Positions 8,147 to 15,311 of a stretch of 64,000 bases of DNA are shown piece after piece. Origin of the DNA: Arthrobacter jiangjiafuii (GTDB lineage: Bacteria; Actinomycetota; Actinomycetes; Actinomycetales; Micrococcaceae); assembly GCF_018622995.1 (NCBI RefSeq), contig NZ_CP076022.1:2976001-3040000 (forward strand), read 5' to 3'. The position numbers and the translations under genes are program-made. Under the pieces are notes generated by a model. It was given only the letters and a program-made list of their open reading frames with translations, made no database searches and had not been told where the DNA came from. The first letter of the stretch is position 1; every line of letters starts with the position of its first letter.

Positions 8147-9100
8147 ATGACAACGAACCTGTACCCGCCGCCCTACGACGCTGAGATTGCAGCACTGTTT
8201 AGGTCCAGGTATTCCGGCGGTTCCACCCCAACCCGCGACTCATTGGAGTCCCTGCGACTGGCTGCCTCCTCAGGAGACGCTGCCCGTGAGGAGCTGGCCC
8301 CGTACCGCACGCGTGAGGAGCTTGTTCCCGCTGGCGACGGAGCGCTGGTGCCGCTCACCGTCGTTCAAGGGAGTCCCAGCCCTGCGGGGCCGGTCATCTT
8401 CCACACGCACGGTGGCGGCATGGTTGCGGGTGACCGCTGGACGGGAATAACGCCGTTCCTCGACTGGGTTGATCGCTTTGACGCCGTGCTCGTCACGGTT
8501 GACTACCGTCTGGCACCTGAGTTTCCCGATCCCTTCCCCCGGGAAGACGCCTACGCTGCACTGACCTGGATTAGTGAAGATGAGGTAGGGGAAAGCAGGA
8601 GAATCTTCGTGGCCGGGCAGAGCGCCGGGGGCGGGATTACGGCCAGCTTGGCCTTGATGGCAAGGGATCGCGGTGGCCCGCTGATCCACGGACAACTGTT
8701 GCTCAGCCCCATGCTCGATCACCGGAACACATCGGTTTCGGCCAGGCAGTTCGATGGAACCGGCGGGTGGGACCGGGCAGCAAACGCTTTTGGCTGGGAA
8801 GCGTTGCTCGGTCATGGGCACGCAGTGCGCAGCGTTCCCGCACACGCATCACCGGCATGGGTGCAGGACCTGTCAAACCTTCCACCCACGTTCCTGGAAT
8901 GCGGTACAGCCGAGGTGTTCCGTGATGAGACGGTCTCCTATGCCGGCAGGCTGTGGGAATCCGGCAACGATGCCGAGCTGCACATGTGGGCCGGGGGGTT
9001 TCATCGATTTGACAGCCTCGCGCCGGACAGCGCCCTGGCTCTCTCGACCGTCGATGCCAGGACTTCTTGGCTTCGCCGCCAGCTGAGCAAGAACCTGTAG
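8147..9100 (+). CDS. Alpha/beta hydrolase, hormone-sensitive lipase (family IV) type esterase
   Basis: A 317-residue cytoplasmic esterase. The oxyanion-hole motif HTHGGGMVAG is near residue 86 and the nucleophile elbow GQSAGGG near residue 160, as in the HSL/fold-3 family. The acid is likely in the ECGTAEVFRDE segment and the catalytic His in GGFHRFD near residue 290. An AGAGGAAG sequence precedes the ATG. The gene is divergent from the mhp operon and may release the aromatic acid from an ester (for example a cinnamate or phenylpropionate ester) for that pathway; this role is inferred only from position. Confidence 0.85.
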   Translation: MTTNLYPPPYDAEIAALFRSRYSGGSTPTRDSLESLRLAASSGDAAREELAPYRTREELVPAGDGALVPLTVVQGSPSPAGPVIFHTHGGGMVAGDRWTGITPFLDWVDRFDAVLVTVDYRLAPEFPDPFPREDAYAALTWISEDEVGESRRIFVAGQSAGGGITASLALMARDRGGPLIHGQLLLSPMLDHRNTSVSARQFDGTGGWDRAANAFGWEALLGHGHAVRSVPAHASPAWVQDLSNLPPTFLECGTAEVFRDETVSYAGRLWESGNDAELHMWAGGFHRFDSLAPDSALALSTVDARTSWLRRQLSKNL

Positions 9101-9162
9101 GGGCTATGCCGAGTACGAGCCGCTTCTTTTAGTGCTGCGCCGGAGGGGACCGCGGGGCGGAG

Positions 9163-9945
9163 CTAGGACCCGTTGCGCCGCTGCAGCGCCGCCTCCAGCG
9201 CTGACACCACGGCGTACAGCAGGATCGAGGCGAGCGTCACGACGACGACGCCGGCCCACACCTGGTCGTAGCGGGCACGGGACACCGCCGAGACGATGCC
9301 GTAGCCGAGCCCCTGCCCCGTGGCCAGCCACTCGGCCAGCAGGGCACCGGTCAACGCCCCGGGAATGGAAACCCGCAGCGCGGTGAAGAACGCCGGCGCC
9401 GAGGACGGCATGGCGACCTTCCGGAACGCATCGAACCGGCTGCCGCCGTAGACCCGGACGACGTCGAGCATGGCCGGTGACGCCGACCGGAGCCCGAAGA
9501 TGATGGTGACCAGCGCCGGAAACAGCACCACGATCCCGCCCATGGCCGCGACCGCTGCCTCCTGCCGTCCGAAGACCAGGATGATCATTGGAGCCAGCGC
9601 CACCAGGGGAACGGACCGCAGGATCAGGGCCACCGGCATCAGCGCCTGTTCCACGCCGCGGAAAAGCGTGAAAACGCCCGCGGCGGCAACGGCGGCCGCC
9701 ATCCCGGCGGAGAAGCCCATCCCTGCGTCCAGCAGCGTCTGCCCAAGCTGGCCCAGCACCAGCGCCCGGTTGGCCGCCGCCTCTGGCTCCAGCACCAGAT
9801 AGGTCCAGACATCAAAGGGGCCCTTGCCGATGTAGGAGGAGACATCGAAGGCCCGCAGCAGCCCGATCCACAGCACCCCGACGACAGCAAATGACACCAC
9901 CAGGGACAACAGCTGCCTGCCGGTGGACAGGGCCACGGCGCGCAT
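9163..9945 (-). CDS. ABC transporter permease (NMT1/THI5-associated importer)
   Basis: A 260-residue inner-membrane permease. I start it at the ATG at 9945, which shares a base with the TGA of the upstream permease (TGATG); an upstream in-frame extension overlaps that gene and carries no membrane features. The conserved loop LILRSVPLVALAPMIILVFG and the EAA-like VVRVYGGSRFDAFRKVAMPSSAPAFF are visible. It is the last gene of a four-gene set of binding protein, ATPase and two permeases. It converges with the esterase gene across 62 bases in which I see no strong terminator. Confidence 0.85.
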   Translation of the reverse strand: MRAVALSTGRQLLSLVVSFAVVGVLWIGLLRAFDVSSYIGKGPFDVWTYLVLEPEAAANRALVLGQLGQTLLDAGMGFSAGMAAAVAAAGVFTLFRGVEQALMPVALILRSVPLVALAPMIILVFGRQEAAVAAMGGIVVLFPALVTIIFGLRSASPAMLDVVRVYGGSRFDAFRKVAMPSSAPAFFTALRVSIPGALTGALLAEWLATGQGLGYGIVSAVSRARYDQVWAGVVVVTLASILLYAVVSALEAALQRRNGS

Positions 9946-10772
9946 CAGAGCCCACCCGTCCGGGCAGCGGAGGAACCGGTTGCCCACGGAGCGGCAACCC
10001 GGGAGACCAGGCCCAGCACGGCATAGGCGGCGCCGGCCAGGGCGGTGCAGGCAAAGGCCGTCCCCCACACCCGGGCCACTTCGAGCGTTTGCTGGGCGTT
10101 GACCATCGCCGGTCCCAGGCCGCGGTCCACTCCCCCCACGTATTCACCGAGGATCGCTCCGAGCAGGGCGGCGGGGGCAGCGATTTTCAGGGCGGCGAGG
10201 ATGGCGGGCAGCGCGGCGATGATACGTACCTTCTGTAGCTGGTGGATCCGGCGCCCGCCGAAGACAGTAACGATGTCCAGGCTGGATGAGTCCGCGGCCT
10301 TCAGCCCGGCGAGGGCACTGACCATGGTCGTGAAGAACACCGACAGGGCGGCCAGCGCGACGGCGGTGCCGGACGGCTCCCCGGATCGCGGCGGTCCGAG
10401 GACGATAAAGATCACCGGCCCCACCGCCACGACGGGCAGGCAATAACTGACGACGGCGAGCTGGGTCGCCAGCCGTTCCAGCCGGGGAACCAGCAGCACG
10501 CCGAAAGCAAGGACCAGGGCCAGGGCGTTGCCCCAGAGATAGCCGGCGCCGGCCTCGGCCAGGGTCACCGAAGCGTTGCGCCAGTAGAAGCCCCACCCGT
10601 CGGCCTGCAGCTGTACCAGCACCTGCCAGGGCGTGGGAATGGCGCCGGGACCGCCGTCGGCCGGAGCCCCGATGCCGCGCAGGAAGGTCGCGGCACCCAG
10701 CCACCACAGGCCCAGCAGCGCCGCGGTGCCGATTATGCCTGCTGCCCAGGGCGGGAGCGGCGCCCGCCTCAT
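9945..10772 (-). CDS. ABC transporter permease (NMT1/THI5-associated importer)
   Basis: A 275-residue membrane protein, paired with the following permease to form the channel. The first transmembrane helix is at about residues 9-30. A periplasmic loop follows, then the conserved [17 protein letters not shown] segment near residue 130. The coupling-loop-like [27 protein letters not shown] lies near residue 180. It overlaps the ATPase stop by four bases (10769-10772). The two permeases differ clearly from each other and from the pair at the left edge, so this is an independent transporter rather than a duplication of that one. Confidence 0.85.
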   Translation of the reverse strand: MRRAPLPPWAAGIIGTAALLGLWWLGAATFLRGIGAPADGGPGAIPTPWQVLVQLQADGWGFYWRNASVTLAEAGAGYLWGNALALVLAFGVLLVPRLERLATQLAVVSYCLPVVAVGPVIFIVLGPPRSGEPSGTAVALAALSVFFTTMVSALAGLKAADSSSLDIVTVFGGRRIHQLQKVRIIAALPAILAALKIAAPAALLGAILGEYVGGVDRGLGPAMVNAQQTLEVARVWGTAFACTALAGAAYAVLGLVSRVAAPWATGSSAARTGGL

Positions 10773-11563
10773 CGGGCTTCCGCCGGCACGGAACCGCCGA
10801 AGAGCAGTTCCGAAGCGTGGTCGTGCAGGGCATGGAACTCGGGGCTGCGCATCATGTCCGGGGTACGCGGGCGCGGCAGGTCCACCGTGATGGTTTCGAT
10901 GATCCGGCCCGGCCGGGGGCTCATGACGGCCACCGTGTCGGACAGGAACACCGCTTCGGAGATCCCATGGGTCACCATCAGCGTGGTGGCCGGCTTTTCG
11001 GTCCAGATCCGCAGCAGTTCAAGGTTGAGCCGCTGGCGGGTCATGTCGTCGAGCGCCCCGAAAGGTTCGTCCAGCAGCAGCACAGAGGGCTTGACCACCA
11101 GCGCCCGCGCAATGGAGACCCGCTGCCGCATGCCTCCGGAGAGCTGCGCCGGCCGGGCCTTCTCAAACCCGTCCAGTCCCACCAGGGTTATGAGTTCGCG
11201 GATGAACGCATCATCGACGGGGAGCCCGGATACCTCCAGCGGGAGCCGGATGTTGGTGTACACACTCCGCCAGGGGAGCAACGCCGAGTCCTGGAAGGCG
11301 ATGCCCAGCTCGTGGCCGCGCCGCAGCTCCGCGGGGGATTTGCCGTCGACCAGGACCTCTCCGGTGCTGGGTTCCTCCAGCCCGGCGAGGATGCGCAGGA
11401 CGGTCGATTTGCCGCACCCTGACGGACCCAGCAGCGACAGGAACGATCCGCGGTCTGTCTCCAGATTCGTTTCCGCCAGCGCCGTGACCTTCTGCCGTCC
11501 CGAGGCAAAGGTCTTGCCCAGGTTCTGCAGGCTGATGCCCGTGCCGGTTCGTTGGGCCTGCAC
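10769..11563 (-). CDS. ABC transporter ATP-binding protein (SsuB/TauB/ThiZ type)
   Basis: A 264-residue cytoplasmic ATPase that powers the import complex with the two downstream permeases. Walker [10 protein letters not shown] is at about residues 45-53, the Q-loop in [12 protein letters not shown], signature LSGGMRQR at about 140, Walker [14 protein letters not shown] at about 160, and the switch histidine in [12 protein letters not shown]. These are all intact. The start codon at 11563 shares its base with the last base of the binding-protein stop, so translation is probably coupled. Confidence 0.92.
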   Translation of the reverse strand: MQAQRTGTGISLQNLGKTFASGRQKVTALAETNLETDRGSFLSLLGPSGCGKSTVLRILAGLEEPSTGEVLVDGKSPAELRRGHELGIAFQDSALLPWRSVYTNIRLPLEVSGLPVDDAFIRELITLVGLDGFEKARPAQLSGGMRQRVSIARALVVKPSVLLLDEPFGALDDMTRQRLNLELLRIWTEKPATTLMVTHGISEAVFLSDTVAVMSPRPGRIIETITVDLPRPRTPDMMRSPEFHALHDHASELLFGGSVPAEAR

Positions 11564-12633
11564 TACTTCAGCTCCGGGTTTTCCTCGTAGACCTCGGTCA
11601 GCAGGCTCATGTCAAAGATGTCCTCGGCGGCCAGGTCGTAGCCGGCCAGCTTCAGGATCGACAGGTTCTCCTTGATCAGCGGGTCACTGATGCTCAGCAG
11701 TCCGTTGGCCTCGGTCTCCGCCGACACCACCAGCTTGGAGTTCTGTTCCTCGGCCTGCCGGATTTCCTTGGCCGGGTCCAGGTTCAGGTCCGCACCGTAG
11801 ACCTCGACGGCGAGCCGGGCTGACTCTTCCGCGTCACCGACGGCGTCCTTCCAGCCGCGCAGAGTGGCTTTCAGGAAGGCCTTGAGTTCCTCGCGGCGGG
11901 TTTCAATGTTCTCGTCGGAGGTCACGAAGCTCTCGGCAATGAAGGGCAGCCCGTTGTCGGCGAAGGACAGCGCGGCTGTTTGATGTCCCGCCAGTTCCAG
12001 TGTGAGGGCCTCGTTGGTGAGGTAGCCGAAGAAGCCGTCCACATCGCCGTTGACCAGCGGCTGCGGGTCGTATTGGACGGGCACCTTCTCCAGTGAGCCG
12101 GGATCGATGCCGTTGACCTGGAGCAGGGCGTCGAACAGGGTCTCGTTGACGCCGGCCTGCACACCGATCCGCTTGCCGGAAAGATCCTTCGGGGTGGTGA
12201 TCGGATTGCCGGCCAGGGAGATGATGACAAAGGGGTTCTTCTGGTAGGTCGTGCCGATGATCTTCAGCGGGCCGTCTTCCTCCGCGATCACCGGAGCCAC
12301 GCCCATCGGGCTGGACGTGCCCACCAGCGCGCCGCCGGAGAGAACCATGCTCTCCGTCGAGGTGCCGCCGGGTCCGCCGGCGATCAGGTTCACCTCGGAG
12401 AAACCCGCTTCGGTGTAGTAGCCGTTGGCATCGGCAAAGTACTCGCCGGCGAATTCCGCATTCTTGATCCAGGAGAGGTTGAGCTCCAGCGTTCCGTAGT
12501 CGGCGCCGGCGGCTTCTGCGGCCGGCTCGGTGGATCCGCCGCATGCCGTGGCCATCAGCACGGCGGACAGAGCCAGCGTCCCGATCAGGGTCCGTGCAGT
12601 GGTGGAGCGGTTTTTCAGGCGGAAGGGATTCAT
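11563..12633 (-). CDS. NMT1/THI5-like substrate-binding lipoprotein
   Basis: A 356-residue secreted receptor with a lipoprotein signal ending LMATACGGS (lipobox Cys near residue 31). The mature start [28 protein letters not shown] is characteristic of the THI5/NMT1 group that includes ThiY (pyrimidine precursors of thiamine), RibY-like and other receptors. It heads the four-gene importer. I looked for a TPP riboswitch in its leader (12634-12749) and found neither of the conserved TPP cores, so a thiamine-precursor role is only one possibility. The ligand remains open. Confidence 0.82.
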   Translation of the reverse strand: MNPFRLKNRSTTARTLIGTLALSAVLMATACGGSTEPAAEAAGADYGTLELNLSWIKNAEFAGEYFADANGYYTEAGFSEVNLIAGGPGGTSTESMVLSGGALVGTSSPMGVAPVIAEEDGPLKIIGTTYQKNPFVIISLAGNPITTPKDLSGKRIGVQAGVNETLFDALLQVNGIDPGSLEKVPVQYDPQPLVNGDVDGFFGYLTNEALTLELAGHQTAALSFADNGLPFIAESFVTSDENIETRREELKAFLKATLRGWKDAVGDAEESARLAVEVYGADLNLDPAKEIRQAEEQNSKLVVSAETEANGLLSISDPLIKENLSILKLAGYDLAAEDIFDMSLLTEVYEENPELK

Positions 12634-12749
12634 GGGTACCGGCGCTTCTCTTAGGTCCGACGTGTCAGACCGAGCCTAGGAATCCACTGTTTCCGCAGCA
12701 TCCCGCCCCTGTTACAGGACGGTGAACGCGCATTACATTCCGGAAAACG

Positions 12750-12788
12750 CCACGGCCGGCCGCAGCGTTGCGCTGCAGCCGGCCGTGG
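12750..12788 (-). terminator. Intrinsic terminator of the terC gene
   Basis: An 18-bp inverted repeat with one mismatch and a 3-nt loop: CCACGGCCGGC on the left arm, its complement ending at 12788. Read on the minus strand the hairpin is followed by GCGTTTTCC. It begins 31 bases after the terC stop. Confidence 0.85.
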
Positions 12789-12818
12789 TCACCGGGCGGA
12801 TCTCCGCCCCGGCACTTA

Positions 12819-14009
12819 CTAGGAGTTGATGTACTTCGCGTGCATTTCGTGGGCGTGGGCCACCTCGGCACGGATGGCCTCAATGTCCTTGACCTTGTCG
12901 CGGTACTTCTTGTCCATCGTGAAGATGACCTTCTCCTCCTCGCAGAGGGCGGTGTAGACGCGCTCGCGTTCCGCCGGGTCCGACGTGTAGGTCAGGTCCT
13001 GGTATGCAGCCGCGTGGCGGCGTGCGTTGTTCACCGCAGCCGTTGCCTTGCCGGCAGGGCTGACCAGGGAGGCGATGACGGTGATCACCAGGACGCCGAG
13101 GATGACACTCAGCGACAACCCGGTGCTGATCTCCACCACCGGAACGTGCTCGCCGCCGTTGATGAACGGGAGGGTGTTCTCGTGCAGCGCGTGCAGGACC
13201 AGCTTGACGCCGATGAAGGCCAGGATCGCGGCCAGGCCGTAGGAGAGGTAGATGAGGCGGTCCAGCAGTCCGTCGATGAGGAAGTAGAGCTGGCGCAGGC
13301 CCATCAGGGAGAACGCGGTAGCGGTGAAGACGATGAAGGTGCTCTGGGTCAGGCCGAAGATGGCCGGAATGGAGTCCAGGGCGAACAGGAGGTCTGTTCC
13401 GCCGATCGCCACCATGACCAGCAGCATCGGGGTGAGGACCTTCTTGCCGTTTTCCAGGGTGAAGAGCTTGTCGCCGTCGTAGTGGTCCGTGGTGGGCAGG
13501 ACCTTCTTGGCCAGGCGGATGATGAAGTTGTTGGCCTCATCGTCGTCGCCCTCGCCTTCGGGCTTGAGCAGGTTGCCGGCGGTGATGAGCAGGATCAGGC
13601 CGAAGATGTAGAAGACCCAGGAGAAGGAGTTGATCAGCGCGGCGCCCAGGAAGATGAACCCGGTGCGGGCAATCAGGGCGAAGACGATGCCGAACAGCAG
13701 CACCTTCTGCTGGTCTTCGCGGGGCACCCGGAAGCTGGCCATGATGATCAGGAAGACAAAGAGGTTGTCGACGGAGAGGGCTTTCTCCGTGATGTAGCCC
13801 GCGAAGTATTCCGCACCATCGGTGGGGCCGCTGAAGAGGAAGACAATAACGCCGAATATGACGGCCAGGCCAACGTAGATGGAGGACCAGACGGCCGCTT
13901 CCTTCAGGGTGGGGATGTGGGCCTTGCGGATGTGGAAGAAGTAATCAAAGGCCAGCAAGGCCAGAATGACGGCAATCGTCACTCCCCAGATCAAGGGGGA
14001 AACAGTCAT
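12819..14009 (-). CDS. TerC family integral membrane protein (putative manganese exporter)
   Basis: A 396-residue polytopic membrane protein of the TerC/Alx family. Family hallmarks are the first helix with LLAFDYFFH, the ITEKALSVDNLFVFLIIM segment near residue 75, and VMVAIGGTDLLFALDSIPAIFGLT near residue 200. The paired acidic residues in the last two are the proposed metal path. A hydrophilic loop (about 150-180) contains EGEGDDDEANN, and there is an extra charged C-terminal tail of about 60 residues. Members export Mn2+ or help metallate exoenzymes. The yybP-ykoY riboswitch in front of the gene strongly supports a manganese role. Confidence 0.88.
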   Translation of the reverse strand: MTVSPLIWGVTIAVILALLAFDYFFHIRKAHIPTLKEAAVWSSIYVGLAVIFGVIVFLFSGPTDGAEYFAGYITEKALSVDNLFVFLIIMASFRVPREDQQKVLLFGIVFALIARTGFIFLGAALINSFSWVFYIFGLILLITAGNLLKPEGEGDDDEANNFIIRLAKKVLPTTDHYDGDKLFTLENGKKVLTPMLLVMVAIGGTDLLFALDSIPAIFGLTQSTFIVFTATAFSLMGLRQLYFLIDGLLDRLIYLSYGLAAILAFIGVKLVLHALHENTLPFINGGEHVPVVEISTGLSLSVILGVLVITVIASLVSPAGKATAAVNNARRHAAAYQDLTYTSDPAERERVYTALCEEEKVIFTMDKKYRDKVKDIEAIRAEVAHAHEMHAKYINS

Positions 14010-14020
14010 GGCGGTCCGCT

Positions 14021-14152
14021 TTCGTAGGGTACGTCAAAGGAACATAAGTCTCTCCCGGCAAGCGAATCAAGCGGCTTGCCCTCTGAATCCGGCAGGGCGT
14101 CGGTGCCCGGCGTGTTGACGGAAATCAAAGTCTTGGGATACTCCCCTACGAA
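14021..14152 (-). promoter_or_regulatory. yybP-ykoY (Mn2+) riboswitch upstream of terC
   Basis: On the minus strand the leader begins TTCGTAGGGGAGTATCCC and ends GTACCCTACGAA. The outer strands TTCGTAGGG (14144-14152) and CCCTACGAA (14021-14029) form a perfect 9-bp P1 helix. Between them are the GTCAACACG element, GC-rich hairpins and a GGGAGAGACTTATG segment, in the order known for yybP-ykoY RNAs in front of actinobacterial terC genes. The 3' arm of P1 ends 11 bases before the terC ATG, close enough to mask the ribosome-binding region. Translational control therefore seems more likely than termination. No computed fold was run. Confidence 0.85.
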
Positions 14153-14158
14153 TACCCG

Positions 14159-14189
14159 AGTCTAACGGTAAGAACGGCTGTCCGGCCAA
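14159..14189 (-). promoter_or_regulatory. Likely promoter of the terC riboswitch transcript
   Basis: Minus-strand TAGACT (14159-14164) lies seven bases before the first base of the riboswitch P1 helix, and TTGGCC (14184-14189) is 19 bases further upstream. The -10 is good for a housekeeping actinobacterial promoter; the -35 is weak and its spacing long. Confidence 0.5.
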
Positions 14190-14193
14190 TCAC

Positions 14194-14832
14194 TTAAGAG
14201 GGCCGCTCCAGCAGCGGAAGATCGGCCGGCGTGTCCACGTCGAGGCCGTCGCCCGCATCGGAGCAGTCGACAACGTCCACGAGGTGGCCGTTCGCGGCGA
14301 GGAAGGACCGTGCGCCCTGGTCGCCGAGGGCAGTGGCGGCAGCCTGCCGGGCCAGTTCCAGGTCAAAGAGCATCGGATGGCCGCGGCGCAGCGGGCCGGG
14401 GCCTGCGTCCAGCACCGAGCCGGGGTTGCGGTAGCCGGCGGCAGTGACGCGGCCGGGCGTCCGGGCGTCGAGGAGGCGGGCGACGACGGCGGCGCTGATG
14501 CCGGGTTGGTCCCCCAGAGCGACCAGCAGGTAGCCGGCGTCGGGCGCCGCGACCGCTGCCGCATTTACTCCGGCCCGGAAGGAGGAAGCCATCCCTGACT
14601 CCCAGTCCGGGTTCACGACGACGACGGCGCCGCCCAGTGCGGCGCTGCGCCTGACCCGCTCCGCGTCGGCGCCGAGCACCACAGCGGCCGTCCGGCAGCC
14701 GCCGTCGTGCATTTGGGCCAGGATGTGTTCAATCAGGGGCCGCCCATGAAAGGGCAGAAGGGCCTTGGGCCCTCGGCCCAGGCGGGTGCCCGCCCCGGCA
14801 GCCAGCACGACGCCGGTCACCGGAGCGGGCAC
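14194..14832 (-). CDS. MobA/MocA-like nucleotidyltransferase
   Basis: A 212-residue cytoplasmic nucleotidyltransferase with the GT-A Rossmann pattern. The nucleotide loop LAAGAGTRLGRGPKALLPF is at residues 10-28, and VALGDQPGISAAVVARLL near residue 104 carries the metal-binding Asp. GHPMLFD follows near 150. These fit MocA/CTP:molybdopterin cytidylyltransferases and their relatives, which modify molybdenum cofactor. No molybdoenzyme is nearby, so the acceptor is uncertain. It starts with GTG at 14832, five bases after the DUF4193 stop, and the two genes probably form one transcript. Confidence 0.75.
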   Translation of the reverse strand: MPAPVTGVVLAAGAGTRLGRGPKALLPFHGRPLIEHILAQMHDGGCRTAAVVLGADAERVRRSAALGGAVVVVNPDWESGMASSFRAGVNAAAVAAPDAGYLLVALGDQPGISAAVVARLLDARTPGRVTAAGYRNPGSVLDAGPGPLRRGHPMLFDLELARQAAATALGDQGARSFLAANGHLVDVVDCSDAGDGLDVDTPADLPLLERPS

Positions 14833-14837
14833 GGGGG

Positions 14838-15143
14838 TCAGCCCTCGCAGTCCGAGCAGTACTTCAGGCCGTTCTTTTCCAGGGCCACCTGGGAGCGGTG
14901 GCGGACCAGGAAGCAGGATCCGCAGGTGAATTCGTCTTCTTGGGCCGGGATGACCCGGACGAGGAGTTCTTCGCCGGAGAGGTCTGCGCCGGGAAGCTCG
15001 AAGTTCTCGGCTGCGTCGGTTTCGTCCACATCCACAGCCGTGGCGGACGGGGTCACACTGCGCTGGGCCTGCAGTTCCTCAAGGGAAGCGGTGGATGCCC
15101 CATCGTCTTCGGTCTTGCGCGGTGCGTCGTAGTCTGTTGCCAT
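14838..15143 (-). CDS. DUF4193 zinc-ribbon-like protein
   Basis: A 101-residue acidic protein starting MATDYDAPRKTEDD, the signature N-terminus of the actinobacterial DUF4193 family. The C-terminus holds a CGSC...CSDC pair of CxxC motifs likely to bind zinc. I chose the ATG at 15143, preceded by TAAGGAAG, over a slightly longer frame because family members begin exactly there. Function is unknown; the family is widely conserved in Actinobacteria and is often near sigma-factor or dUTPase genes elsewhere. A minus-strand TACGAT hexamer about 50 bases upstream may be its -10. Confidence 0.85.
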   Translation of the reverse strand: MATDYDAPRKTEDDGASTASLEELQAQRSVTPSATAVDVDETDAAENFELPGADLSGEELLVRVIPAQEDEFTCGSCFLVRHRSQVALEKNGLKYCSDCEG

Positions 15144-15257
15144 CTTCCTTAGCTCACACTCCAATTTTCAGCTAGTTTCCGGGATCCGGCCTCGATCGTA
15201 ACGGATGGACGGCGGGCCGCCTGCTTCCTATGCCCAAATCGGTGACATATTCGCCGC

Positions 15258-15285
15258 GGGCCGAACATCCGCTGATGTCCGGCCC
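15258..15285 (-). terminator. Hairpin after the MMPL exporter gene
   Basis: GGGCCGAACAT and ATGTCCGGCCC form an 11-bp stem with one mismatch and a 6-nt loop, starting 26 bases after the MMPL stop. No T-run follows, so termination efficiency is doubtful. Confidence 0.45.
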
Positions 15286-15311
15286 GGGCCGAGCCCCGTG
15301 GCCTGGGGGCC

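Noticed and set aside
12634-12749. TPP riboswitch before the THI5-like receptor
   Set aside because: Neither the CTGAGA nor the ACCTGATC core is present on the relevant strand.
12768-14027. Plus-strand open frame of 419 codons
   Set aside because: Antisense to terC and runs into its riboswitch; no recognisable domain.
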